This document shows, in pieces, positions 10,301 to 18,998 of a stretch of DNA of 64,000 nt. Location of the stretch: positions 1,717,608 to 1,781,607 of the forward strand of contig NZ_CP101620.1 in NCBI RefSeq assembly GCF_024399475.1. The letters are read 5' to 3'. The position numbers and the translations under genes were made by a program. The notes below the pieces were generated by a model. That model worked only from the letters and a program-made list of their open reading frames with translations, was not told the origin of the DNA and did no database searches. The stretch comes from Allocoprobacillus halotolerans (GTDB lineage: Bacteria > Bacillota_I > Bacilli_A > Erysipelotrichales > Coprobacillaceae). Numbering within the stretch: position 1 is the first letter of the stretch; the number at the start of each line of letters is the position of its first letter.

Positions 10301-11128
10301 AAAAGCCAAACAGACTTATGATGAAGTTAAAGTTGTCATTCCAGTATTCCCAGGAACAAACTGTGAATATGATTCTAAACGTGCTTTTGAACGTGCGGGG
10401 CAACAGTACAGCTTGTTTTAATGCGTAACAAGACAGCTCAGGAAATGAAAGATTCTGTTGATGAATTAGAAACAGCGATTAAACAATCACAAATTATGAT
10501 GTTACCAGGTGGATTTAGTGCTGGAGATGAACCAGAAGGTTCTGGTAAATTTATTGCGACAGTGTTAAGAAGTCCAAAATTAAAAGCTGCGATTGAAGAT
10601 TTACTAGATAATCGTGATGGTTTGATGATTGGTATTTGTAATGGATTCCAGGCTTTAGTGAAACTTGGTTTACTTCCATATGGACATATTAAAGATATGG
10701 ATGAAAATGATCCAACATTAACATTCAACACGATTGGTCGCCACTTATCACAGATGGTTGATACAAGAATCGCTTCTGTGAAATCACCATGGCTTACTGG
10801 TGTCAATGTGGGAGATATTCATACAGTGCCAATTTCACATGGAGAAGGACGTTTTGTCGCTCCTAAAGAAGTCATTGAAGAACTTTTTGAAAATGGACAA
10901 GTCTTCAGTCAATATGTTGATCCACAACATACACCAACAATGGTATCACCATATAACCCTAATGGGTCAATGATGGCGATTGAAGGTATTATTTCTCGTG
11001 ATGGACGTGTGTTAGGAAAAATGGCACATAGTGAACGTCAAGGTGAAAATAGAAATAAAAATATCTATGGTGAAATGGATCAGAAATTATTTGAAGCAGG
11101 TGTAAATTATTTTAAAGGTGGTAAATAA
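7370..11128 (+). CDS. purL: Phosphoribosylformylglycinamidine synthase, long single-chain form, read through two indels
   Basis: FGAM synthase converts FGAR plus glutamine to FGAM. Read whole it is about 1,250 residues, the long type that fuses PurS-like, PurL and glutaminase domains. Present are HNHPTEIEPFGGAATCLGG, two PurM-like halves, IPVFPGTNCEYDSKRAFERAG, and the class I amidotransferase GICNGFQALVKLGLLPYG with its nucleophilic Cys. The frame is broken twice. An extra G near 8468 makes TGA at 8474. A G is missing from the run at 10397-10400 and makes a stop just before 10421. Removing the first and adding the second restores a continuous protein (RITGAADPRK, then RAGATVQLVLMRNK). The two changes cancel in length. 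Sequencing error is the likeliest cause, since every neighbouring pathway gene is intact. Confidence 0.93.
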
Positions 11129-12504
11129 ATGGAAAGACAAGTTTTTGAAAGTATGACACTTTGTCCATTAGATGGACGTTATGCTGGAGTCAAAGATGCT
11201 TTAGCTGAATATTTTAGTGAATATGCTTTAGTGAAGTATCGTGTATTTGTAGAAATTCAATGGTTGAAATTCTTAATTGAGAATGTAGATAGTGATATTT
11301 TAAAATCATTTGATCAAGCGAATATGAATCAAATTGAAGCGATTGCGAATAACTTTAATGAAGAAGCCTTTGCAAAAATTAAAGAGATTGAAGCCACAAC
11401 ACGTCATGATGTCAAAGCTGTGGAATATTATATCGGTCAAACTTTAAAAGACATGGGATATGATGATTTGATTAGTTTTGTTCATATTGGTTGTACTTCA
11501 GAAGATATTAATAACACATCTTATGCTTGTATGATAAAATATGGTTTAAAAGATGTATGGTTAAAAAAGCCAATGAAGTGGTGGAAGCAATGAACAAATG
11601 GGCAAATGAACATAGTGATGATGCGATGTTGGCACATACACATGGACAACCTGCCACACCAACAACAATTGGTAAAGAATTTAAAGTTTATGCTTATCGT
11701 TTTGCTTCAAGTATTGAAAATATTGAAAATATTCAGATCAAAGCAAAATTCAATGGAGCTACAGGAAACTATAGTGCTATTTTAACTGCATTTCCTAATG
11801 TGGATTGGCCTGCTATGGCAAAGAAATTTGTAGAAGAATACTTAGGTTTAACATTTAATCCACTTACAACACAAATTGAAAGTCATGATTATACTTGTCA
11901 TATTTTAGATGGTATTCGTCATTTCAATAATGTTTTAATGGATTTAGATGTGGATATGTGGCTTTATATTTCAATGGAATACTTTAAACAGATTCCTGTC
12001 AAAGGAGAAGTCGGAAGTAGTACAATGCCTCACAAAGTGAATCCAATTCGTTTTGAAAATAGTGAAGCTAATGCTGATATGTCAAACAATATTTGTGTTG
12101 CATTATCAAATAAATTACCTAAATCACGTATGCAAAGAGATTTATCAGACTCTTCTAGTCAAAGAAATTTAGGTTTAGCATTTGGTTATTCTTTACAAGC
12201 TATGAATGAAACATTGAATGGTCTAGCAAAATGTGTCGTTAACACAGAAAAATTAGCCGCTGACTTAAATGAAAAATGGGAAGTTTTAGCTGAACCAATT
12301 CAAACAATGTTAAGAAAATATGGTGTTCCTGATGCTTATGATACTTTAAAAGCTCTCACAAGAGGGAAGAGTATTTCTAAAGAAGATATCTTAAAATTTG
12401 CTGAAAGTTTAGATATTCTTTCTGATGAAGATCGTGAAACTTTAGTGAATATGACACCAGCTTCTTATATTGGAAAAGCAAGTGAACTTGCCAAAATGAA
12501 ATAG
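11129..12504 (+). CDS. purB: Adenylosuccinate lyase, one-base deletion
   Basis: PurB removes fumarate from SAICAR and adenylosuccinate. The N-terminus TLCPLDGRYAGVKDALAEYF resembles the longer E. coli-type PurB, about 458 residues when whole. HTHGQPATPTT and the lyase signature GSSTMPHKVNPIRFENSEAN are present. The frame breaks in the A run at 11563-11568. Seven A in place of six gives a continuous VWLKKANEVVEAMN, whereas as written the N-terminal frame stops at 11593. The run followed by G could in principle act as a slippery site, but a similar deletion pattern recurs across the window, so base-call error is preferred. The start directly follows the purL stop. It is the last gene before the operon terminator. 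Confidence 0.92.
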
Positions 12505-12515
12505 TTATCAAAATA

Positions 12516-12564
12516 AAATCCTGTCATATTAGCAGTTTCGCTTATGTATTGGCAGGATTTTTTT
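12516..12564 (+). terminator. Rho-independent terminator of the purine operon
   Basis: AAATCCTGTCA at 12516-12526 pairs with TGGCAGGATTT ending at 12560, with one G-T wobble and a loop of about 23 bases. A run of seven T follows. It lies 12 bp after the purB stop. Confidence 0.88.
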
Positions 12565-12685
12565 AATGTATTAAAATCATAAATAAACGATAACAAATTT
12601 ACATATAATAGAATGTATTATGCTATTTTGATATATTGATAAATTTTTTAAATATGCTAATATAACAAATGTTAGGAGTGATAAT

Positions 12686-12922
12686 ATGAGATTTGTTATT
12701 CAGAGAATAAAATTAATGATTAATATGTATCTCAATGCGAAAGATGATAAATACAGAAAGAATGAATTATTGAAGTCATTTATGTATTTGTTTAAACATC
12801 CTTATTTATTTTTTGTTAATTACAAACAAATCGAATGTCATCATGATTCTGTTCTAAAAAATGTGAATACAATTTTTAATCGACCATATATTTTGAGTTT
12901 AAATTATGACACAATTTCATAA
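12686..12922 (+). CDS. Small hypothetical protein
   Basis: A 78-residue basic, AT-rich reading frame with a plausible TAGGAGTG ribosome site 8 bases before the ATG. I do not recognise it. It contains a mildly hydrophobic LFKHPYLFFVNYK stretch but no clear membrane helix. It overlaps the presumed beginning of the following nucleotidyltransferase-like frame (from 12906). It may be a real small gene or a leftover upstream part of decayed accessory DNA. Nothing in the sequence reveals a function. Confidence 0.35.
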   Translation: MRFVIQRIKLMINMYLNAKDDKYRKNELLKSFMYLFKHPYLFFVNYKQIECHHDSVLKNVNTIFNRPYILSLNYDTIS

Positions 12923-13434
12923 TCAATTTGATAAAAAAGAAATGCTCAAGACATTAAAAAATTTTAGGAAACAAATTACAAAGTAGTGGAATTGACTATG
13001 AAATATATTTGTTTGGAAGTTGTCTTGGGATGTATTTACTAGATAAATAATATCACATGAGTTTAGATGTTGATTTTCAATCAAATGATGAAATAAATTC
13101 ACAAGAAATAAAAGATTTTATGAATTTATTAAATATTCATGAAATTGGAGGGGTGATGAATGTTCCTCCTTTAGATGAGTTAGTTATTGTCGATGAACTT
13201 ACTTTTGGTTCTTTGACTGTCAAGATTCCAAGCATTGAGAATTTTGCTTTATCTAAACTTTTATCAAATAGACCAAAAGACTATAATGATTTAAAGTCTT
13301 ATCCAATATTAGATAGCTGTGATATTGGAAAATTAAGAAAATTGGTAGATGAATATGTAAAATATACTGTTTTTGAAAATAATCCAAATTATAATTATCT
13401 TGATGATCTATTGAAGGAAAGAAACCTCATATAA
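12906..13434 (+). pseudogene. Nucleotidyltransferase-like (DUF6036 / AbiEii-type) protein, broken
   Basis: Two frames together give a protein of about 175 residues. MTQFHNQFDKKEMLKTLKNF from 12906 is followed, one frame over, by SSGIDYEIYLFGSCLGMYLL and then MSLDVDFQSND from 13057. The LFGS...LDVDF spacing resembles the GG/GS...DxD metal site of minimal nucleotidyltransferases. The C-terminal FALSKLLSNRPKDYNDLKSY block resembles the DUF6036 group. Damage is a frameshift near 12975 and an in-frame TAA at 13048. The stop requires more than an indel, so this is called a pseudogene. Genes of this family are often orphan or toxin-antitoxin-like. No partner is visible. Confidence 0.5.
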
Positions 13435-13484
13435 GTTGAAATTTAATATTAGTTGATTTTATCTACTACATGATTAAGATTATG

Positions 13485-13513
13485 GACTATTCATTACGAG
13501 TAGTCTTTTTTTT
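13485..13513 (+). terminator. Rho-independent terminator
   Basis: GACTATTC (13485-13492) and GAGTAGTC (13498-13505) form an 8-bp stem with one G-T pair and a 5-base loop. Eight T follow. It ends the transcript of the broken nucleotidyltransferase gene. Confidence 0.85.
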
Positions 13514-13516
13514 AAG

Positions 13517-13675
13517 AAAAAACGAGGAAAAGTTTATTTTCCATTCTTAGATGAAGATCCAATGAGTGCTCAAATTTTAACAAAAGTCATCATGTTTGCA
13601 AAAGATACACAAATCAAAGACCCATCCATTTTGAAGCAGATACAAACAAAATCATCTTCATATTCTTTTGAATGA
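13517..13675 (+). pseudogene. Short orphan coding remnant
   Basis: Open frame with no start codon or ribosome site, beginning directly in the terminator's T run. It reads KKRGKVYFPFLDEDPMSAQI and then KVIMFAKDTQIKDPSILKQI before a TGA at 13673-13675. The composition is protein-like, so it may be the 3' end of a lost gene. The family is not recognised. The rest of the 13435-13762 gap shows only the terminator and AT-rich spacer. Confidence 0.3.
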
Positions 13676-13762
13676 AACAAAATATAGAAAACAAAGAGCT
13701 AAGAATTTGTTTTGGCATGCTGACATTTATGTTATACTTATGATATGAAAGAAGGTGAGATA

Positions 13763-14694
13763 ATGAAAAAAGCATTACCACCTGGAATTACAGAATACAA
13801 TGAATTAATACAAAATCAATATTATTTTATTGATAAAACATTAATGATTAAAGATTATTTAGAAAGAAAAAATAAAGTGACTTTAATTACACGTCCTAGA
13901 CGTTTGGTAAGACACTTAACATGTCGATGATGGCAGAGTTCTTTGATATTACAAAAGATTCAAAAGAACTTTTTAAAGATACCAAGATTATGGAAACAGA
14001 ATATGCTTCTTTTATAAATCAATATCCAACTCTTTTTCTATCACTTGCGAATGCGAAAGGGGATCAAATAAGTGTTGTAAGATCTATTAAACAAAGTTTA
14101 ATCAAACTTTATCAATTCAATAAATATCTTTTTCAAGATTTAGATGAATTTGATACAATCCTTTATCAAGGAATAATAGAAAGTTTAAGTCAATATAATA
14201 ATGGTAGTACGAATGGGATAGAGAGTGCTTTGTCTTTTTTGATGGAACAACTGGAAAGATATTATGATAAAAAAGTCATGTTTTTTTATTGATGAATATG
14301 ATACCCCATTTATTGAAGCACATGTGGGTGGATTTTACCGTGAAATCAAAAACGGCCTTGCTTCAATGCTTCATAATGCTTTAAAAACATCACGTAGTTT
14401 ACAGTATGCTATGTTGACAGGAATTCAAAGAGTGGCAAAAGAAAATATTTTTAGTGATTTAAATAATCTTGTTGTCTGTACTGTGAAAAATAAACAATAT
14501 GATCAATACTTTGGTTTTACAGAAGAAGAAACCAAAACATTATTAGAATACTATGGCTTATCATTGAGTGAAGAAGTGAAAGCCATGTATGATGGTTATC
14601 ATATAGGAAATCAGAGCATTTATAATCCATGGTCTATTATTAACTATGCTGATAATGATAGCTTACAGACTTATTGGGTTAATACGAGTGAGAA
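13763..14694 (+). pseudogene. AAA-ATPase / PD-(D/E)XK protein, N-terminal part, cut by transposon
   Basis: First part of an AAA-ATPase-like (PF09820 type) protein that ends in a DUF1703/PD-(D/E)XK nuclease domain, a common family in gut Firmicutes and Bacteroidetes with no settled function. The ATG at 13763 follows AAGGTGAG. GITEYNELIQNQYYFIDKT opens the family N-terminus. RPRRFGKTLNMSMM is the Walker A region once one T is added at the TTT run near 13903. The Walker B region VMFFIDEYDTPF appears once one T is removed from the seven-T run 14281-14287. The frame is then cut after WVNTSEN by the element starting at 14695. It resumes at 18232. Confidence 0.85.
14688..14694. repeat. Left target-site duplication (GTGAGAA)
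   Basis: GTGAGAA directly precedes the element end TGTTAAACC and recurs at 18232-18238 directly after GGTTTAACA. If the element ends are drawn at GTTAAACC instead, the duplicate could be read as the 9-bp AGTGAGAAT. Rejoining the flanks restores an open frame through the interrupted gene. Confidence 0.85.
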
Positions 14695-14733
14695 TGTTAA
14701 ACCGAAAACTCTACAAAATCAATTTAGATGAAA

Positions 14734-14790
14734 AACCGCAGATTAATATAATCAAAAGGATATAAGATTTGCCGTTAGAAACCGCAGTTC
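14734..14790. repeat. Left-end transposase-binding-type repeats
   Basis: Two direct copies, AACCGCAGATTA (14734-14745) and AACCGCAGTTCT (14780-14791), follow the terminal TGTTAAACC. Matching inverted copies occupy the right end. The arrangement resembles the multiple TnsB/MuA sites in related elements. Binding is inferred. Confidence 0.65.
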
Positions 14791-14812
14791 TTATATCCTT
14801 TATCTGTTTTTT
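14756..14812 (+). terminator. Hairpin/terminator at transposon left end
   Basis: AAGGATATAAG (14756-14766) and CTTATATCCTT (14790-14800) form a perfect 11-bp inverted repeat around a 23-base loop. TTTTTT follows from 14806. It could block outside transcripts from entering the element. It also contains one of the end repeats. Confidence 0.6.
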
Positions 14813-14875
14813 GATTTATAATATTCTATGTGTTATTTATTTTGACTGATTTTTTTAATCTTAAGAAAGGAAAAA

Positions 14876-14921
14876 GAGAAAAGATAGGTTCAGTTTTGCA
14901 GGCTCAATCTCATCTTTTCTC
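14876..14921. repeat. Second inverted repeat before the first transposon gene
   Basis: GAGAAAAGAT (14876-14885) and ATCTTTTCTC (14912-14921) are perfect inverses separated by 26 bases. They lie immediately upstream of the first element gene, where no good ribosome site is present. It could be a regulatory hairpin. The function is unknown. Confidence 0.5.
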
Positions 14922-14936
14922 CTGGGTTCATCTTTG

Positions 14937-15560
14937 ATGAATCCACCCGCTACTATGGTACAATCATTTTCTGTTTTAATCAAGCATATTTTTCAAACTT
15001 GTCCTATTAATTTTAACCATTCTCTCTCTGCTAGTGAATTTCAGCTTCTCGAAACCTTTTTATTAAATCATCTGGAACTCTCTGCGTTTCATATCCATGA
15101 TGATCATATATGTAAGTCACCTAATTTTAAATTCTTTATCTCTTATGATCGCTATTTTATTACTTTCCGTGATAATGCCGTTGTTGAGGAAACTGTTTCG
15201 ATTCCCGTGCTTTACTGTGAAAACTGCAAACATTTTCATGCTGTCCTTCCTCATCTTTTCATTGTGCCTCATTGCCAATATTCTATTCCTTTTATATTAT
15301 CTGTCCTTTTTGATAAATTTTATTCTTCATTGACTGTAAATGATGTTTCAAATAAATATGGAATATCTATTTCTACAATCTACAGATGGATCAAAAAATA
15401 CATGTGCTATCTACGCTACTATATGCAGCTTAGAAACAGTTACCGCATGTCTTTTTTTGTTTCAATGATTTATCTTTATGAGGATGTCATGAATGATATC
15501 TACGATTTGAGTTCCCATGCTTTATTTCAATATGACCGCAAATTATTTGCTCCTTCGTGA
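14937..15560 (+). CDS. Transposon accessory protein with Cys/His cluster and helix-turn-helix (DUF6431-like)
   Basis: About 207 residues with no convincing ribosome site. Possible starts are TTG 14934, ATG 14937 or the later ATG before VQSFSV. A mid-protein CENC (about residues 95-98) followed by a His-rich stretch and VPHC suggests a zinc-binding knuckle. VNDVSNKYGISISTIYRWIK near residues 135-154 is a helix-turn-helix. The pattern resembles DUF6431 proteins, which are known from Firmicute genomes. Its place as the first gene of the element, before the transposase, suggests a DNA-binding role in target choice, end recognition or regulation. That role is inference. It uses more G+C-rich codons than the host genes around it. 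Confidence 0.7.
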   Translation: MNPPATMVQSFSVLIKHIFQTCPINFNHSLSASEFQLLETFLLNHLELSAFHIHDDHICKSPNFKFFISYDRYFITFRDNAVVEETVSIPVLYCENCKHFHAVLPHLFIVPHCQYSIPFILSVLFDKFYSSLTVNDVSNKYGISISTIYRWIKKYMCYLRYYMQLRNSYRMSFFVSMIYLYEDVMNDIYDLSSHALFQYDRKLFAPS

Positions 15561-15649
15561 AATGATGATCATTAGAATATAAAAATAAATAAGATGGAAA
15601 TATCTTTATCATTTTCACTGTTCTATACTTTTTTGGGAGGTAAAAAGTT

Positions 15650-16990
15650 ATGAACAAACAGAATACTGATCGTTACGAGTACAGAAAACTCGTTGCACAG
15701 GTCAAATTTTCACTTATTGCACCTGTCGTTTCGGCTACATTTACGGATATATCCGCTGAAGCCTATTTTAGGCGTGTCTCCAAGAATGAGGTCGATTGGC
15801 CCGATGGTACCAGAAGAAAGTTTTCTGCTGTAACTTTAAAGAATTGGCTTTATATTTATAGAAATTGTGGATTTGATGAACTGATGCCTAAAGATCGTCT
15901 GGATGCCGGAAGAGTCAGGAAGCTGGACAATCGCCATAAAGATTTTATTAGCGATATGATCAAGGAATTCCCTAAAATGACAGGCGTCATGATCTATGAA
16001 AGAATGATTGAAAAGGGGCTCCTCAACGTAGGTGATGTATCGGTAGATACTGTTCAGAGGTACATTAAAAATTCAGGATTGCGTCATGGGTCAAAACCTG
16101 TCACAAAAGAAAGACGTACATGGGAATTTGCTCATTCATGTGATGGATATGAAGCGGATACCTGTCATACCTTTTATATTTTTGATGAAGCCGGTGAGTA
16201 CAGAAAAACTTATCTGATTGCCATCATCGATAATCATTCAAGAATGATAGTTGGTGCTGAATTCTTTTTTAATGATAATGCCGTTAATTTTCAGAAGGTA
16301 TGGCATGATGCAGTACTAAGATATGGGAGAAGTAAGATGATCATCCTTGACAATGGATCAAGCTACAAAAATAAAAGCACCAAGGAGATAGAAGCAAGGC
16401 TGGGCACAAAAATCATCTACAATCCACCTTATTCACCGGAAGGAAAGGCCGTTATTGAAAGGTTCTTTTCTACCATCAAGATGAGATGGATGAATGGGGA
16501 TCATGGAAGCCATTATCATTCATTGACCGAGCTCAATATGAGATTAAAAAGTTGGATTAACGAATATAACCGTACCCCTCATTCTTCACTGAAGGATGAC
16601 ATTCACGACAATCACACTCCATTGGAAAGATACATGTACGATATGAAGGACGTGGAGGTATGTCAGCTATCCAATAAATCATCCGTTGAATACAGAGCCT
16701 GGCTTGACGATGTGTTCATGCATGAAACGACACGTAAGGTAAATGGAGATTCAACCGTATTGATTGAAAATGTTTTATTTGATGTTCCGTCCATTTATAT
16801 CGGGATGAGGGTAATCATTCGATATGATCCAAGAACTTTTGAAAATACCTATCTGTATGATATATCCGAAAAAAGAAAGTTCCAATCAGTAGGACAGATA
16901 AGGTTGAAAACGGAAGGACAAGAAGAGAGGAGATTATTTATTAATGGAAATGACAACGTATTACGGAATGGACAGAAATCCATTTACTAA
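15650..16990 (+). CDS. DDE transposase (TnsB/TniA/MuA-like integrase)
   Basis: A 446-residue recombinase of the rve/integrase core group. N-terminal helical DNA-binding regions occupy about residues 1-150. The catalytic triad is visible as D170 in YEADTCHT, D234 in ILDNGSSYK and E270 in GKAVIERFFST, giving the D,D(35)E spacing. A C-terminal beta-rich region follows, with SIYIGMRVIIRYDP near residues 385-400. A TGGGAGG ribosome site lies 11 bases before the ATG. The stop overlaps the ATPase gene by 47 bases, suggesting coupled translation. It would cut and join element ends with help from the AAA protein. The codon bias and higher G+C indicate foreign origin. Confidence 0.93.
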   Translation: MNKQNTDRYEYRKLVAQVKFSLIAPVVSATFTDISAEAYFRRVSKNEVDWPDGTRRKFSAVTLKNWLYIYRNCGFDELMPKDRLDAGRVRKLDNRHKDFISDMIKEFPKMTGVMIYERMIEKGLLNVGDVSVDTVQRYIKNSGLRHGSKPVTKERRTWEFAHSCDGYEADTCHTFYIFDEAGEYRKTYLIAIIDNHSRMIVGAEFFFNDNAVNFQKVWHDAVLRYGRSKMIILDNGSSYKNKSTKEIEARLGTKIIYNPPYSPEGKAVIERFFSTIKMRWMNGDHGSHYHSLTELNMRLKSWINEYNRTPHSSLKDDIHDNHTPLERYMYDMKDVEVCQLSNKSSVEYRAWLDDVFMHETTRKVNGDSTVLIENVLFDVPSIYIGMRVIIRYDPRTFENTYLYDISEKRKFQSVGQIRLKTEGQEERRLFINGNDNVLRNGQKSIY

Positions 16991-17750
16991 AGATACAATG
17001 ATTAAAACATTATATGAATCTAATGATTTTAAACAGATGACGAACCGATTGGAATTTATCATCAAATCAAGAGGAATCGGTGTATTTTTAAGCAATCCTG
17101 GGATGGGAAAGACCACATGTCTGAGAAAAACATTGGAATCTCTCAACCCCAATCGATATGTAGTAATCTATATCTGTATGACAACGATTACAGCCATAGA
17201 TTTTTACAGAATGCTTAATGATGCACTGGGGCTTGAAGAGATGACAAAAAAGTCGAAGATGTTTCAAGCTATCCAGGATGAACTGAGAAGATTGACAGTA
17301 GAAAACAAAATGGAAGTCATTATAGCGATAGATGAAGCACAATTTCTCAGAAAAGAAGTGCTTAGAGAATTCATCATGCTTATGAATTTTGATTATGATT
17401 CAAAAGATTACTGTACACTGATATTCGTAGGGCAGAATGAATTTATAAGAACACTGCGACTTAAAGTCCTGGAACCATTTAGACAACGTATCAATATGAA
17501 TTATACGTTTACAGGATTCAATGAAGAAGAAGTAAAAAATTATGTGGAATCACGTTTGGAATCGGTCGGTTGCCGAACAGACCTGTTTACAAAAGAAAGC
17601 TATCATACACTTTATACACTGATGAATACCTCCGTCAGGATACTCAATCAGATCATCAGTAAGAGCCTGATATTAGGAATGCATTATAAAAAGGATATCA
17701 TTGATAGCGAACTGATCATGGAAGCAGGCAAGGAATTAATGATAGGATAG
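16944..17750 (+). CDS. Transposition AAA+ ATPase (TnsC/TniB/MuB-like, ExeA-type)
   Basis: A 268-residue P-loop ATPase. Walker A is SNPGMGKTT (about residues 50-58) and Walker B is VIIAIDEAQ (about 125-133), followed by the sensor-like LIFVGQNE. The N-terminus YYGMDRNPFTKD is typical of ExeA/TniB-like proteins. Members of this family choose target DNA and activate the partner transposase. It overlaps the transposase gene by 47 bases and is followed by a small gene 6 bp downstream. The frame is intact. Confidence 0.92.
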   Translation: MEMTTYYGMDRNPFTKDTMIKTLYESNDFKQMTNRLEFIIKSRGIGVFLSNPGMGKTTCLRKTLESLNPNRYVVIYICMTTITAIDFYRMLNDALGLEEMTKKSKMFQAIQDELRRLTVENKMEVIIAIDEAQFLRKEVLREFIMLMNFDYDSKDYCTLIFVGQNEFIRTLRLKVLEPFRQRINMNYTFTGFNEEEVKNYVESRLESVGCRTDLFTKESYHTLYTLMNTSVRILNQIISKSLILGMHYKKDIIDSELIMEAGKELMIG

Positions 17751-17755
17751 GAAAG

Positions 17756-18097
17756 ATGGATTATATATATAAAGATAGAGAAAATAAAAAACAGGTTGGG
17801 GAGATCGACTGCATAGAAATTAGACCATATTATACATTTAACATAAAAACAGAAAAAAGTATATATAGGTGTCAGATGCACGCAATAGCGGGGGAATGGG
17901 AATTGTTTATACATTACTACGATAAAATCATAAGAAAAAACCAGGATAGATTTATACCACTGGCATATCCAACAGATATCATGTGGAATACGGAATCTGT
18001 GTATGATAATATAGATGATGAATTAGAAAGCAGAAGGATTGCATACGCGATAAAAAGTATATTTGAACAATATAACTATGAGGATGTATCGATATGA
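17756..18097 (+). CDS. Small transposon-encoded protein of unknown function
   Basis: A 113-residue acidic protein starting 6 bp after the ATPase stop, with GATAGGAAAG as a weak ribosome site. It has no signal peptide or membrane segment. The C-terminal part, DDELESRRIAYAIKSIFEQY, is predicted helical. I do not recognise the family. Being the last gene of the element it occupies the place where TniQ or resolvase genes occur in relatives, but it shows neither the serine-recombinase motif nor the TniQ zinc pattern. A conserved partner role in transposition is possible but unproven. Confidence 0.6.
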   Translation: MDYIYKDRENKKQVGEIDCIEIRPYYTFNIKTEKSIYRCQMHAIAGEWELFIHYYDKIIRKNQDRFIPLAYPTDIMWNTESVYDNIDDELESRRIAYAIKSIFEQYNYEDVSI

Positions 18098-18145
18098 TAT
18101 ATCCTTTTTTCATTGATCACTTACTATCCATCAGCAGGTAGCAAA

Positions 18146-18204
18146 TAATCTGCGGTTAAAAATAAAAGGACGTGATAAATCAGTATAAATTAATCTGCAG
18201 TTAA
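18146..18204. repeat. Right-end transposase-binding-type repeats
   Basis: TAATCTGCGGTTAA (18146-18159) and TAATCTGCAGTTAA (18191-18204) are inverted relative to the left-end copies. The terminal GGTTTAACA follows at 18223-18231. Confidence 0.65.
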
Positions 18205-18231
18205 CATTATCGCAGAATTTGTGGTTTAACA

Positions 18232-18938
18232 GTGAGAATAATATGATTAAAGAAGCCATGAAAAAAGAGATGAAACTTTTGATAGAGATTATGAACAACT
18301 CATTACAACAGAGGCTGTTGAAACAACAGTTTATATGGAAACAAGTTTTTTTGAAGTAAGTAATACAGCAAGTTTATGGGGATTGTTTGTTAATGCAGGA
18401 TATATGACAATTGTGGATGAAGTTTCATCAATAGATCAAATATATAAACTGAAAATACCAAATCAGGAAGTACAAGATGAATTTAAAAAGTTGACAGCCT
18501 ATTATTTAAATGTCAATGCATCTAACTTGAATGTTATGTTTAATGCTTTGAAACTAGCAAAAATGGATGATTTTAGAGATAAATATCAAGCGATGCTTTT
18601 ACAGCTTCCATTCTATCATGACTTATAAAATGAAAATAGCTAGCATGTTTTGTTTTTAGGTATGTGCGCATGGCTGTCTTATGATTATAAGATTATCAGT
18701 AATCGAGAAACTGGAAAAGGGAGAGCTGATATTATTTTAGAAAGTCTAGCGGATAAACCATCATATGTGATGGAATTTAAGTATACAAAAGATAAAGAGA
18801 AACTAGATACTCTTGCAAAAGAAGCTATTCAACAAATAAAAGCTCAACAGTATGATATTTCATTAAAAGGACAAGTTATATGTAGGGATAGCTCATTGTG
18901 GTAAAAACATGAAGATAGAATGGCAGAAAAAAGAGTAG
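18232..18938 (+). pseudogene. AAA-ATPase / PD-(D/E)XK protein, C-terminal part
   Basis: Continuation of the gene cut at 14694. The frame NMIKEAMKK needs one extra A near 18262 to join TFDRDYEQLITTEAVETTVY and then METSFFEVSNTASLWGLFVN. In-frame TAA (18626) and TAG (18638) follow DL and NENS. These need substitutions, not indels. The nuclease part has GKGRADIILESL and YVMEFKYTKD, the D...ExK core of the PD-(D/E)XK domain, so the catalytic residues remain. A further indel near 18881 separates the final VGIAHCGKNMKIEWQ tail, which ends at TAG 18936-18938. The point stops fit decay after transposon insertion. Confidence 0.82.
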
Positions 18939-18939
18939 A

Positions 18940-18962
18940 CAGAGAGAAATCTCTGTTTTTAT
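18940..18962 (+). terminator. Rho-independent terminator
   Basis: CAGAGA-GAAA-TCTCTG (18940-18955) followed by TTTTTATTTT. It directly follows the end of the interrupted ATPase/nuclease gene. Confidence 0.88.
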
Positions 18963-18998
18963 TTTAGTGATATAAAGCCATAAAGGAGGAAACTCAAA

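Larger units (their letters stand above)
14695..18231. mobile_element. Four-gene DDE/AAA transposon (Tn7/Tn552/Mu-like), 3.54 kb
   Basis: Bounded by TGTTAAACC (14695-14703) and its inverse GGTTTAACA (18223-18231), and flanked by a 7-bp duplication. It carries, in order, a Cys/His-HTH protein, a D,D(35)E transposase, an AAA+ ATPase and a small protein, all on the + strand. Both ends hold repeated sites with consensus AACCGCAGATTA. On the left these are at 14734-14745 and 14780-14790. On the right, inverted, they are TAATCTGCGGTTA near 18146 and TAATCTGCAGTTA at 18191. Multi-site ends plus a transposase/ATPase pair are typical of Tn7, Tn552 and Mu relatives. No TnsA or TniQ homologue is visible. 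All four genes look uninterrupted, unlike the host gene it splits, so the element appears young. Confidence 0.88.

Noticed and set aside
11129-12504. Programmed -1 frameshifting at the A-run in purB
   Set aside because: The run followed by G is a known slippery type, but PurB needs no short product, and a similar one-base loss occurs at T and G runs across many unrelated genes. Sequencing error explains all cases together.
15097-15333. Hydrophobic small frame inside the first transposon gene
   Set aside because: It is an alternative-frame shadow of the Cys/His-HTH gene and lacks its own ribosome site.
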